A stretch of DNA of 36,599 bases from an uncultured Bacteroidales bacterium. Its GTDB lineage: Bacteria > Bacteroidota > Bacteroidia > Bacteroidales > UBA932. Shown here piece by piece: positions 23,246 through 31,946 of this stretch. The stretch covers positions 1 to 36,599 of the forward strand of contig CAMKTW010000002.1 in NCBI GenBank assembly GCA_946415795.1, written 5' to 3'. The notes under the pieces were generated by a model. That model did not search any database, was not told the DNA's origin, and worked only from the letters and a program-made list of their open reading frames with translations. The position numbers and the translations under genes were made by a program. Numbering within the stretch: position 1 is the first letter of the stretch; every line of letters starts with the position of its first letter.

Positions 23246-26245
23246 CTAGAAATTCATGTTTATACCGAAGGAATAGATGGACTGCATGGGATATACCGAC
23301 GAAGAGTCGATGCCGTTCGCGGTGGGAGAACCGCCGATCTCGGTGGTGAAGCCGTTATAGCCAAACAGGGTCAGGGGGCGCTGTGCAGAGAGATATGCAC
23401 GGATGGTGCCGCTGCCGAATACCTTGTGGAAGGTGTATCCCACCTGGACGTTCTGGATGCGGAACATAGAGCCGTCTTCAACAAAGAAACTGTTGCTCTG
23501 GGCCATCAGCTGCTCTGTGAGCACGCGCGGGGTGGGATATGTGTCGGAGGGTGCGTCCTTGCGCCAAGCGTTCTTATAGAAGTCATAGTCGTAGTTGCCC
23601 TCGGCAAACACCTGTTTGTTGAGACGCTTGCTGTTGAATATCTTGTTGCCGATATTGGAGTTGCAAACCACAGAGAAGTCCCAGTTCTTATAATTGAATC
23701 CAAAGTCAAAACCGAGCATCAGCCAAGGCAGGGGAGAGCCGAGATATGTGCGGTCGGCCTCCGTAATCTTGCCGTCGGGGGTGCCGTCTTCGTTACCGGC
23801 AAAGTCGTGATACTGGAAGAATCCTGCGCCGGTGGTCAGTTGTGTAACGTCGGCCATCTGGGCGTCATATTCGTTCTTGAAAATGCCGTCTACCTGATAG
23901 CCCCAGAAGGCTCCGATGGGGTAGCCCACCTGGGTCATGGTTGCGTAAGCACCGTTGGTGAGGGCTCCGGGGATATTGTCACGTCCTTCAAGTGCGAGCA
24001 CGCGGTTGTGGTTGAAGGTGGCGTTCAAGCCCAGGTTGTAGCCAAAGTCGTCGCCGATATTGTCGGCCCACTTGAGGGCCATCTCCACGCCGGCATTGAG
24101 CACTTTGCCGTTATTTGCGAGCAGGGTTGCCACACCGCCGCCGGTGGCCACGGGTGCATGGAACACAACGCGGTCGGTAACGCGGTAGTAGAGGTCGATG
24201 TCGCCGGAGAGACGGTTCCTTAGGAATGCGAAGTCGGCACCGACGTTGGCCTCGGTCACGACCTCCCACTTGAGATAATTCTGGTAAACCGTCTGAGCTC
24301 CGATACCGTCCACGAGGGTGTCACCAAACACGGCAGAGGAATCCACTCCGGAGTTGCCGGCAATATTGATGTCATTGGCAGGGACATTATCGTTACCGAG
24401 CATACCCCAGCTGGCGCGCAGTTTGAGGAAATCAAAGGTCTTGTTACCCTGCATGAAAGGCTCGTCGGTAACCACCCAGCCCAGACCGATTGAGGGGAAG
24501 AAACCCCATTTCTCCTGGTACTTTGAGCTGCCGTCGGCACGGAATGTCAGTGTTGCCAGATAGCGTCCCTTATAGCTGTAGGTGCCGCGGGTGAAAAATG
24601 ACAGGCCGTTGTAGCGTGAAGCACCGTCGGTCGCATTCTGGTTTTTATAAGAACCGTTCACCAGATAGCGGGCCTGGTCGTCGTAGTCTGGCACGTTGCT
24701 CACCACGCCGCGCAGCCAGCCGTTGTACTGCATACGCAGCGACTGCCCGGCCATAACAGAGAAGTTGTGGTCTCCTATCTGGTCGGCGAAAGTCAGGGTG
24801 TTGTCAAAAATCTGATAAGTGCCGTATGCGTAGGTCTTGTTGAGCGATGATACTGAAGTGCCCTGGGAGCCGCCCACGAAGTGTTCAGGAGTATAACTCT
24901 GCTGGTCGGCAAAGCTGAAGTCAAGGTTGTAGGAAGTTTTGAACTTCAGTTTTTCTGTGATGGTAGCCTCCGCATATATGTTGAACACACTCTTCAGACC
25001 TTTTTCGCGGCTGTTGGTGTAATATGCAGAAGCGGCCGGGTTACCGTATGAGTTGGGGTAACCGTAACGCTGGGGAGAATCAAAAGCGACAGGATACGCA
25101 TCGGTGTTGGCGTCGTTGTAAACGCCGTAAACCGGAGGGTTCACAAAAGCCTGGTAATAAACCCCGGAGTTGGGGTTATGCTGGTTGTGACGGGAAACCA
25201 CGGTGTTGATACCCATCTTTAGCCAGTCAGTCATAGTCTGGTCCAGACGTGCACGCAGGTTAAAACGGTTGTAATTGTTGGTGCAGTAGTTCATGATACC
25301 GTCCTGGTAAAAATAGCTCAGGCCCACCGAGTAGTTGGTCTTTTCAGTGCCGCCCGACAGATCGAGTGAATGGCTGTGGGTGAGAGCGTTATGTACCAGC
25401 TCTTTATACCAGTCTGTGCTGACGCCGTTATAGTCGGCTGCATTCTTTGCAGAGTCGGGATATACCAGGTTGTACATCTCTACATACTGCTCTGTATTGG
25501 CAAGCTTCATAATGTTGGTAGGCACCTGCAAGCCGGCATAGCCCTCGTAGCTTACGCGCACCTTACCCAGGTCGCCCTTGCGGGTGGTGACAATTATGAC
25601 GCCGTTTGCGGCCCGCACACCATAAATGGCAGCTGCCGATGCATCCTTGAGCACGGTAAGAGACTCGATGTCATTGCTGGAGAGAAAGTTAATGTTGTCC
25701 ATAAAAGCGCCGTCAACTACATATAGCGGGTTGGCATAGTCGCCGATGGAGCCCACGCCACGGATCTTTACGGACGGTCCGGCACCAGGGGCGCCGCTCT
25801 GGGTAATCTGTACGCCGCTGACCTTGCCCTGGAGAGCGCTCATCGGGTTGGCGGCCGTCTGGCGGGAGAGTTCTTCACCCTTGACGTTAACGATAGGTGC
25901 GGTGAGGTCCTTGGACTTCTGGGTGCCGTAACCCACGACAACCACCTCGTCCAGGAAGTTGACATCCTCTTTGAGAAGGATGCTTGAAGGGACACTGTTG
26001 GCCGGGAAGGTCTGGGTGGCATAGCCTATGCAGCTCACCTCAACCATTGATTCCGGCCCCGAGACTTTCAGGGAAAAGTTGCCGTCAAAGTCGGTCGAGG
26101 TACCGTTCTGCGTACCCACCTCCATTACGGTGGCGCCTACAACCGGTCCCAGATCGTCCGAGATGACGCCCTTCACCTGATATTGTGCCTGCGCACCCAG
26201 CGCAAACGACAACAGGATCAGTGTTGTGAGGATAAATTTTTTCAT
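23246..26245 (-). CDS. SusC/RagA-family TonB-dependent transporter
   Basis: The 999-residue outer-membrane transporter has signal MKKFILTTLILLSFALGAQA. A carboxypeptidase-regulatory-like domain (YQVKGVISDDLGPVVGATV) comes first, then the TonB-box region VVVVGYGTQKSKDLTAPI, a plug domain (PLYVVDGAFMDNINFLSSNDIESLTVLKDASAAA) and a long beta-barrel to the C-terminal aromatic residue (INMNF). The N-terminal STN domain that links to anti-sigma factors is absent, so regulation through an ECF sigma pair is not expected. It follows the GH144 gene by 15 bases and precedes susD by 4. It should import the oligosaccharide made by the GH144-like enzymes. Confidence 0.97.
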   Translation of the reverse strand: MKKFILTTLILLSFALGAQAQYQVKGVISDDLGPVVGATVMEVGTQNGTSTDFDGNFSLKVSGPESMVEVSCIGYATQTFPANSVPSSILLKEDVNFLDEVVVVGYGTQKSKDLTAPIVNVKGEELSRQTAANPMSALQGKVSGVQITQSGAPGAGPSVKIRGVGSIGDYANPLYVVDGAFMDNINFLSSNDIESLTVLKDASAAAIYGVRAANGVIIVTTRKGDLGKVRVSYEGYAGLQVPTNIMKLANTEQYVEMYNLVYPDSAKNAADYNGVSTDWYKELVHNALTHSHSLDLSGGTEKTNYSVGLSYFYQDGIMNYCTNNYNRFNLRARLDQTMTDWLKMGINTVVSRHNQHNPNSGVYYQAFVNPPVYGVYNDANTDAYPVAFDSPQRYGYPNSYGNPAASAYYTNSREKGLKSVFNIYAEATITEKLKFKTSYNLDFSFADQQSYTPEHFVGGSQGTSVSSLNKTYAYGTYQIFDNTLTFADQIGDHNFSVMAGQSLRMQYNGWLRGVVSNVPDYDDQARYLVNGSYKNQNATDGASRYNGLSFFTRGTYSYKGRYLATLTFRADGSSKYQEKWGFFPSIGLGWVVTDEPFMQGNKTFDFLKLRASWGMLGNDNVPANDINIAGNSGVDSSAVFGDTLVDGIGAQTVYQNYLKWEVVTEANVGADFAFLRNRLSGDIDLYYRVTDRVVFHAPVATGGGVATLLANNGKVLNAGVEMALKWADNIGDDFGYNLGLNATFNHNRVLALEGRDNIPGALTNGAYATMTQVGYPIGAFWGYQVDGIFKNEYDAQMADVTQLTTGAGFFQYHDFAGNEDGTPDGKITEADRTYLGSPLPWLMLGFDFGFNYKNWDFSVVCNSNIGNKIFNSKRLNKQVFAEGNYDYDFYKNAWRKDAPSDTYPTPRVLTEQLMAQSNSFFVEDGSMFRIQNVQVGYTFHKVFGSGTIRAYLSAQRPLTLFGYNGFTTEIGGSPTANGIDSSSVYPMQSIYSFGINMNF

Positions 26246-26260
26246 CAGGTTGAACAGGTA

Positions 26261-27544
26261 TTAATTGTTATAGTAAAATCCGAGTTTTTCAAGGCCTGCG
26301 GCAATTTCAGGGCAGCTGCCGAAAAGGTTCCAGAGCAGACCGCTACGGTAGTTTTCTATCATTACCGCTTCAGGCCCCTGGTCAATAGCCAGATAGTGTT
26401 CAAGCACCTGCCTGTCTTCCGGCAGGGTATAATTGATTGCGTCATAGAAGCCGTAGGGGCCGAAGGTGCGTTTGTCGCCGAGCAGGCGGCGGATGACGGC
26501 CATACTCTCTTCAGGAGTATAGACTATTGAAGACACCGCTGCGGTGGGGCTCACCGTGCCGTTCTCCTCAGGCGTGCCGGGATAGTGGCCGGCATAGCCC
26601 AGCAGGACGTCGTCGCTGCTGGTGAATCCCCAGAAATCCTCTCCCAGCTGCTTTTCCGGGTGGTCCATAGCATAAGCGCGGTGAATCAGGCACTGGTTGC
26701 GGTTGCGCTCAAAGTAGTCGGTATGGCCGTCGCTGAGGCCGCGAGGGTCAAGGCCGAGGAAGGAGTAGTGGGTAAAGAACAGCGGCCCGCCGTAGGGCAT
26801 CCCGATGGTGAGCGGGATGCCGTAGTACTCGTTGCCGTTGTAGTAGTAGGGGCTGGTCTTGTACGACGCCTCGTAGCACTCTCTGGTGATGGGAAAAGTG
26901 GGCGATGATGCCGCCAGAATGTAGGTAATCAGCGTTTCGTCAAAGCCGCGTATGCGGTGGTTCATCTTGAAGCCGTAGTTCTTGGACCAGTGCCAGTAGA
27001 GGCTGTCGGTGGCCTGTGTGTACCAGTTCCACTCTATGCCCCGCCAGAGGCTGTCGCAGCGGGCCTTGATGCCTTCGTCCCCGGTCCACTGACGGGTTGT
27101 GAGGATGCCTGCGGTAAGGAAGGCCGTCTCCACCAGGTCACCTCCGTCGTCGTATTTGCTGAACGGATAAGCCTCGCCGCTGTCGCCGTCGTACCAGTGG
27201 GCCCAGGCGCCGTGGAATCGCTCTATGCGCTCCAGGGAAGAGATGATTTTCTCCAGGCGCCGCTCCCCCTCTTCGCGAGGGTAATAACCCCGCTCGGCGC
27301 CGGCGATTATCGCCATCATACCAAATCCGGTGCCGCCGGTGGTTACTATATTGCCGTGGACGTCATCGTTGCGCTCGCGGGCCATTCCGGTATTGGGCTC
27401 GGCGAATTCTGTAAAATACTTGATGGTGGCCTGCTCGATGCGGTCCAGGATGGCTTCGTCGCTCTCCTGCTTAGGGGTGCAGGCCGGTGTCAAAGTGGCT
27501 ATGGCGATAAGCACTATGGCAAACGCCGTCAATGGACGCTTCAT
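26261..27544 (-). CDS. GH144-like (glucoamylase-fold) lipoprotein, single-domain
   Basis: The 427-residue lipoprotein has lipobox LTPAC (Cys22) and then a GH144-type catalytic domain throughout. Conserved blocks are TGMARERNDD, GGTGFGMMAIIAG, FHGAWAHWYDG, KYDDGGDLVETAFL, SLYWHWSKNYGFKMN, MPYGGPLFFTHYSFLGLDP and YLAIDQGPEAVMIENYRSG. Unlike the paralogue at 19178-20815 it has no Ig domain. It follows the GH3 gene by 3 bases and precedes susC by 15. The two GH144-like enzymes are likely to divide labour, for instance one endo-acting at the surface and one releasing sophorose from chain ends; which does what cannot be read from the sequence. Confidence 0.88.
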   Translation of the reverse strand: MKRPLTAFAIVLIAIATLTPACTPKQESDEAILDRIEQATIKYFTEFAEPNTGMARERNDDVHGNIVTTGGTGFGMMAIIAGAERGYYPREEGERRLEKIISSLERIERFHGAWAHWYDGDSGEAYPFSKYDDGGDLVETAFLTAGILTTRQWTGDEGIKARCDSLWRGIEWNWYTQATDSLYWHWSKNYGFKMNHRIRGFDETLITYILAASSPTFPITRECYEASYKTSPYYYNGNEYYGIPLTIGMPYGGPLFFTHYSFLGLDPRGLSDGHTDYFERNRNQCLIHRAYAMDHPEKQLGEDFWGFTSSDDVLLGYAGHYPGTPEENGTVSPTAAVSSIVYTPEESMAVIRRLLGDKRTFGPYGFYDAINYTLPEDRQVLEHYLAIDQGPEAVMIENYRSGLLWNLFGSCPEIAAGLEKLGFYYNN

Positions 27545-27547
27545 AAG

Positions 27548-29791
27548 TTATTCGTTGTAGGTGAAGGTTGCGTACTCCTGGCAGTCAGATGCGGGCCCGA
27601 TGAACAGGCGGAATTCTCCAGCTTCGGGGCCGAAAGTCAGGTCTTTGCGCCAGAAAGATATAAGTTCAGGAGTTATTTCAAACTCCACGGTGCGGCTCTC
27701 GCCGGGGGCCAGGGTGACGCGCTCAAAGCCCTTGAGCTGCTTGACGGGGCGGGTCACGCTGCCCACCATATCGCGCAGATAGAGCTGAACCACCTCGGTG
27801 CCCTCGCGACTGCCGGTATTGGTTACAGTGGCCTTGGCGGTGATGCTTCCTTTGGGACCGAAGTTATCGGCGGAGAGTTCGGGTTTACCGTAGCTGAAAG
27901 TGGTGTAGGTGAGGCCGTAGCCGAAAGGGTAGAGCGGTTCGTTTTCGCAGTCGAGGTAGCGGCTCTCATATTTGACGCCGGGGTGCACGTATGGCCTGCC
28001 GGTATTCTTCGCATAATAGTAGATGGGGACCTGTCCCAAAGTACGGGGGAATGTCACTGAAAGGCGGCCGCTGGGGCTGGCATCGCCAAAGAGCAGCCGG
28101 GCTACGGCCTCTCCGCCCATGGTTCCTGGGAACCAGGCCTCGAGTATGGCGTCTGCCATACCGCTCTCTTCGCTGAGGTCCAGGGGACGGCCGTTCATCA
28201 GTACAATCGTGACAGGTTTGCCGGTGGCGGCTACGGCCTTGAGCAGTTCAGTCTGGATTTCAGGCAGCCTTATGGATGTGCGGCTGGCCGCCTCTCCACT
28301 CCAGTCGCACGATTCGCCCAGCACCATAATCACCGCCTCTGCGCTGCGGGCAGCAGTTACGGCCGCGCCAAAGCCTGTTTTGACATCTCCGTCAAGTTCG
28401 CAGCCCCTGACGTATATGATTCTGTCAGAATAATCCCTGATGCCGTCCAGTATGCTCTTGACGCCTTCCACCTGGCCGGCGCCGCGCCAGCTGGCCAGCA
28501 GGTCGTCAGCGGAGTCGGCGAGAGGCCCTATTACTGCAATGCGTGCACCCTTTGCCAGCGGCAGGGCGTTGTCGTTCTTGAGCAGTACGCAACTCTCCTC
28601 TGCCAGGGTGCGGGCTGTGAGCAGATTGGCCCCGGTCTTGGTCTCGGCCGCCTCACGCTCTGCGCTGCAGTACCTGAACGGGTCTTGGAACAGCCCCAGG
28701 CGGGCTTTCACGGTGAGCACGCGGCGCACAGCTTCTTCCAGGGTCTTGCGGCTGACCTTGCCCTCTTCCACGGCCTTCTTCAGGAAATCTGAGAAGCCGC
28801 CGCTCTGCATGTCCATATCGTTGCCGGCGTTCAGAGCCTGTATGCTGGCATCCTCCAAATCGCGGCTGGTGCCGTGGTTAATCATCTCCATTATGCCGGT
28901 GTAATCGCTCACCACAAAACCGTCGAACCCCCACTCGTGGCGCAGTATCTCTGTAAGCAGGTGGGAGTTGGCCGTGGCCGGGATGCCGTCGTATTCGTTG
29001 AACGATGCCATAACCGTCTGCGCTCCTGCATCCACCGCAGCTTTGTAGGGGGGCAGGTAGAACTCGCGCAGCCAGCGTTCGCTCATATCCACGGTGTTAT
29101 AGTCGCGGCCGGCGTGGGGTGCCCCGTACGCGGCAAAGTGTTTCACGCAAGCGGCGATAGTCAGGGGGTCTTCAAGATCCTCCCCCTGGTATCCATATAC
29201 CATTGCGCGGGCCACGGCGCTGCCCAGAAAGGCATCTTCACCGGCGCCCTCGCTGATACGGCCCCATCTGGGCTCCACGCATATGTCGCACATTGGGGAA
29301 TAGGTCCAGTGGAGTCCGGCTGCGGCGGCCTCGCGGGCTGCGACGCGGGCGCTCTCCTTTATGAGGGGCATATCCCAGCTGGCGCTGATGCCCAGATTTA
29401 TCGGGAATATGGTGCGGAAGCCGTGGATTACGTCGTAGCCAAATAGCAGGGGAATTCCCAGGCGGGTTTCATTCACCGCAATCTCCTGCAGCTTCCGGGT
29501 GTAATCTGCAGTATAGGCGTTGAAGATATTGCCGCATTTTCCGGCACGGATGTCATCTACATAGCCGTCTCGGATGCTGGGACCGGTGACATCCCAGTCG
29601 GAGGTGTAAAGCACCAGCTGGCCGATCATCTCATCCAGCGTCATTACACGAAGCAGGGAGTCGACTATCGGGTATGTCTTGTTATAGTTGACAGCTCTTG
29701 CCGGGTCGTCTGGCGGGCATACGTCAGGTTTGTTGCCGCAGCATTCTGTCAGCAGCAGGAGAGTCAGGAGGAACAAAAGGATATTTCTCAT
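27548..29791 (-). CDS. GH3 beta-glucosidase (probable sophoro-oligosaccharide hydrolase)
   Basis: The 747-residue exported GH3 enzyme has signal MRNILLFLLTLLLLTECC (possible lipobox Cys17/18). The nucleophile domain carries KHFAAYG and FNEYDG, with the probable nucleophile Asp296 in GFVVSDYTGI. The (alpha/beta)6 domain carries LGESCDWSGEAASR, which would supply the acid/base Glu, and RLSVTFPRTLGQVPIYY. A fibronectin-III-like C-terminal domain follows (GTEVVQLYLRDM, then LAPGESRTVEF). A GH3 of Bacteroides thetaiotaomicron (BT_3567) that prefers beta-1,2-gluco-oligosaccharides is characterised, and here the gene sits next to two GH144-like genes, so the same role is likely: hydrolysis of sophorose and short oligomers in the periplasm. 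Confidence 0.9.
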   Translation of the reverse strand: MRNILLFLLTLLLLTECCGNKPDVCPPDDPARAVNYNKTYPIVDSLLRVMTLDEMIGQLVLYTSDWDVTGPSIRDGYVDDIRAGKCGNIFNAYTADYTRKLQEIAVNETRLGIPLLFGYDVIHGFRTIFPINLGISASWDMPLIKESARVAAREAAAAGLHWTYSPMCDICVEPRWGRISEGAGEDAFLGSAVARAMVYGYQGEDLEDPLTIAACVKHFAAYGAPHAGRDYNTVDMSERWLREFYLPPYKAAVDAGAQTVMASFNEYDGIPATANSHLLTEILRHEWGFDGFVVSDYTGIMEMINHGTSRDLEDASIQALNAGNDMDMQSGGFSDFLKKAVEEGKVSRKTLEEAVRRVLTVKARLGLFQDPFRYCSAEREAAETKTGANLLTARTLAEESCVLLKNDNALPLAKGARIAVIGPLADSADDLLASWRGAGQVEGVKSILDGIRDYSDRIIYVRGCELDGDVKTGFGAAVTAARSAEAVIMVLGESCDWSGEAASRTSIRLPEIQTELLKAVAATGKPVTIVLMNGRPLDLSEESGMADAILEAWFPGTMGGEAVARLLFGDASPSGRLSVTFPRTLGQVPIYYYAKNTGRPYVHPGVKYESRYLDCENEPLYPFGYGLTYTTFSYGKPELSADNFGPKGSITAKATVTNTGSREGTEVVQLYLRDMVGSVTRPVKQLKGFERVTLAPGESRTVEFEITPELISFWRKDLTFGPEAGEFRLFIGPASDCQEYATFTYNE

Positions 29792-29792
29792 A

Positions 29793-29825
29793 TACCTATA
29801 CTTAAATACTTTATAAATATAGGTA
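29793..29825. promoter_or_regulatory. Operator-like inverted repeat just upstream of the GH3 gene
   Basis: TACCTATA (29793-29800) and TATAGGTA (29818-29825) are perfect 8-bp inverted arms separated by 17 bases. The element ends 2 bases before the GH3 ATG (29791, minus strand) and overlaps a -7-like TATATTTA (29814-29821, minus strand). It could be a regulator-binding site controlling the PUL core. No regulator gene is in the window. Confidence 0.45.
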
Positions 29826-29832
29826 CAAAAAA

Positions 29833-29852
29833 GAAATATTCCGAAATATTTC
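29833..29852. repeat. Tandem 10-base repeat in the GH3 upstream region
   Basis: GAAATATTCC (29833-29842) is followed directly by GAAATATTTC (29843-29852), the second being self-complementary. They lie at about -25 to -45 relative to the possible start site near 29808, a typical activator position. Confidence 0.4.
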
Positions 29853-29870
29853 GCGAAGAAAGAGAAAAAA

Positions 29871-30908
29871 TTATCGGTTTACTTCAACACGGACACCCTT
29901 TTCTGAAGATTCAAGGGCGCCGAAAATGGCACGCATAGCGGTGAGGACCTCTCCGCCGCTTACAGGAGGCTGAACGCCTTTTTCAAGGGCGTCTATGAAG
30001 GCGTCCATCACGCCAGATTTGGTCTGGTTGTCGTTGGTCTGGATGCGGTCTATATCCAGCGTCTGGACCGTGCCGTCCTTGCCGATAACCTTGAGCGAGC
30101 AGGCGGGGTCGTCGTAAATACGGATGATGCCTTCTGTGCCGTAAATGATGGTGGAGTTGTCCTCCTGGCCGTAGAAGGTCCAGCTGGCGGTCATCGTGCC
30201 CACTGCGCCGCCGGCCATCTCAAAGATGCATATCGCATTGTCGTCCACACCGATGGGGCTTCCGTCTGCATAACACTTGTCTATAGTGGAGATACGCGCA
30301 GTAACGGCGGTGATGGTGTCGTCCAGGATATACTGTATCAGGTCGGTCTTGTGGATGCCAAGGTCGGCCAGAACGCCCATCACGGCAGCCTTCTTGTCAA
30401 AGAACCAGGTGCCGGGACCGGGGGTGATGCTCCAAGTCTCCGGGCCGGAGTGGCCGAAAGTCGTGCGGAAAGAGACAACCTTGCCGATTGCCCCCTCTTT
30501 TATCAGTTTCCTCGCCTGGGCGTGCGCAAGGGCAAAGCGCTGGTTCTGCCCAATCATCAGATAGCGGCCGTACTGCCTGGAGGCAGCCACCATCCGTTCG
30601 CAATCTTCAATATTGGTGGCCATAGGCTTCTCGCAGAGCACGTGCTTGCCCGCCTTGAGGGCGGCGATGGTGACATCGGCGTGCATATTGTTGGCCACGC
30701 ATACGCTCACGGCATCGATTGTCGGGTCGGCAAGCAAATCTTCCACAGTGTCAAATACTTTTCCGCCATATTTGGCAGCCATCTGCTCTGCCCGTTCCCG
30801 GGCGAGGTCAAAATAGCCCACCAGACGGGCGTTGGGATTGTCAGAATACTCGGGGATATGTCTCACTTGAGAGATTTTGCCGCAGCCGATAATGCCGATG
30901 CCTTTCAT
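29871..30908 (-). CDS. Gfo/Idh/MocA-family NAD(P)-dependent oxidoreductase
   Basis: The 345-residue cytosolic protein has a Rossmann nucleotide site at the start (GIIGCGKISQ). The family EKP motif is at residues 93-95 (LCEKPMATN) and the catalytic Asp182/His186 pair is in LADLGIHKTDLIQYIL. Members oxidise or reduce sugar hydroxyls, for example glucose-type substrates to 3-keto sugars, or act on inositols. It is 80 bases upstream of the GH3 gene on the same strand and may be part of the PUL, either metabolising the released glucose or sophorose or acting independently. There is no signal peptide, so it acts after import. The exact substrate cannot be told. Confidence 0.88.
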   Translation of the reverse strand: MKGIGIIGCGKISQVRHIPEYSDNPNARLVGYFDLARERAEQMAAKYGGKVFDTVEDLLADPTIDAVSVCVANNMHADVTIAALKAGKHVLCEKPMATNIEDCERMVAASRQYGRYLMIGQNQRFALAHAQARKLIKEGAIGKVVSFRTTFGHSGPETWSITPGPGTWFFDKKAAVMGVLADLGIHKTDLIQYILDDTITAVTARISTIDKCYADGSPIGVDDNAICIFEMAGGAVGTMTASWTFYGQEDNSTIIYGTEGIIRIYDDPACSLKVIGKDGTVQTLDIDRIQTNDNQTKSGVMDAFIDALEKGVQPPVSGGEVLTAMRAIFGALESSEKGVRVEVNR

Positions 30909-30969
30909 AGAACAGTTTTTGGTTGATTACGACCATAAAAGTAATAAAATATTTCCTTACCTTAGTGGT

Positions 30970-31758
30970 ATGAAAAGAATTCTTTTGGTATTGACGGTGG
31001 CGGTGATGACCACCTCCTGCGGAGTCCTTGCAAATGTGGATGCCTCCAGAGCACTGTATGGTGCCACAAAAGCGTTGCAGGCGGCCACGATAACCGACGA
31101 GCAGGTACAATCTTATATGAGGCAGTATGTTGCAAAACTGGACGCATCCAACAAGATATGTGCGGCCAACAACTCCTATAGCCGTCGTCTGGCGACCCTC
31201 ACCAAGGGATTGACCGATGTGGACGGGCTGCCGCTCAATTTCAAGGTTTATCAGACAAACCAGGTGAACGCCTTTGCCTGTGCCGATGGCAGCGTTAGGG
31301 TCTATAGCGGCCTAATGGATTTGCTCACCGATGATGAGGTGCTGGGTGTAATTGGCCACGAGATAGGCCACGTGGCGCTGAAACACTCCAAGAAGGAGGT
31401 ACAGAACGCATACCTTACCAGCGCCGTGCTCGACGGCCTGGCATCTACAAGTACCACAATCGCCACCCTGACGGATTCGCAGCTGGGCGCGCTGGGAGAG
31501 GCTGCTCTGAATGCCAGATATTCAAAGAAGCAGGAGAATGAAGCTGATGATTATGGCTATGAATTCCTGAAAACGCACGGGAAGAATCCCGTTGCAATGA
31601 TAAAGAGCTTCCAGAAGATGCTGGCTCTCAAGAATGCCTCCGGTGCGAAATCAAGCAGTGGAGTGAACCAGCTGCTCTCTTCACACCCTGAGCTGGAGAC
31701 ACGCATATCCCGCATCACCCAGAAGGCGATAGCTGACGGATATATTAAAGTAAAATAA
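30970..31758 (+). CDS. M48-family metalloprotease lipoprotein
   Basis: The 263-residue lipoprotein begins MKRILLVLTVAVMTTSC (Cys17). A longer frame beginning at 30877 would run into the divergent oxidoreductase gene, so the ATG at 30970 is preferred. The zinc motif HEIGH is at residues 130-134 and the third ligand is probably Glu191 in QENEADDYG. This matches LoiP/YggG/Oma1-type periplasmic M48 peptidases involved in envelope protein quality control. The C-terminal LLSSHPELETRISRI block is the usual family ending. It is transcribed divergently from the oxidoreductase with 61 bases between the start codons, and ends in a convergent terminator at 31752-31783. Confidence 0.93.
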   Translation: MKRILLVLTVAVMTTSCGVLANVDASRALYGATKALQAATITDEQVQSYMRQYVAKLDASNKICAANNSYSRRLATLTKGLTDVDGLPLNFKVYQTNQVNAFACADGSVRVYSGLMDLLTDDEVLGVIGHEIGHVALKHSKKEVQNAYLTSAVLDGLASTSTTIATLTDSQLGALGEAALNARYSKKQENEADDYGYEFLKTHGKNPVAMIKSFQKMLALKNASGAKSSSGVNQLLSSHPELETRISRITQKAIADGYIKVK

Positions 31759-31783
31759 AAAGAGCGTCGCTCTTGTTTTATTT
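31752..31783. terminator. Convergent terminator between the M48 protease and rubredoxin genes
   Basis: AAGAGC (31760-31765) pairs with GCTCTT (31769-31774), flanked by an A-rich tract on the left and GTTTTATTT on the right, so it can work for both strands. It overlaps the last codons of both genes. Confidence 0.7.
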
Positions 31784-31939
31784 GGCGGGGCTGAAGTCTT
31801 CTTTGCCTACGCCGCACAGGGGGCAAACCCAGTCTGCGGGGAGATCTTCGAAAGAGGTGCCGGGAGCGATGCCGTTATCGGGATCACCGGCTGCGGGGTC
31901 GTATTCATACCCGCAAACGTTGCATACGTACTTGCTCAT
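31778..31939 (-). CDS. Rubredoxin
   Basis: The 53-residue protein has the rubredoxin iron site: [11 protein letters not shown] at residues 5-15 and [12 protein letters not shown] at 38-49 (CxxC pairs Cys6/Cys9 and Cys39/Cys42). The loop [16 protein letters not shown] is typical. The longer in-frame extension upstream is part of the flavodiiron gene's other frame, so the ATG at 31939 is used. It carries one electron to its partner flavodiiron protein, whose stop is only 7 bases away, so the two are cotranscribed. Confidence 0.96.
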   Translation of the reverse strand: MSKYVCNVCGYEYDPAAGDPDNGIAPGTSFEDLPADWVCPLCGVGKEDFSPAK

Positions 31940-31946
31940 AATGTGA

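Noticed and set aside
21754-23349. A 531-residue plus-strand frame
   Set aside because: It is entirely antisense to susD, which has a full lipoprotein signal and family motifs.
26957-28060. A 367-residue plus-strand frame
   Set aside because: It is antisense to the GH144-like and GH3 genes and has no recognisable family.
30877-30969. Extended start for the M48 protease
   Set aside because: It overlaps the divergent oxidoreductase start and buries the signal peptide that begins at 30970.
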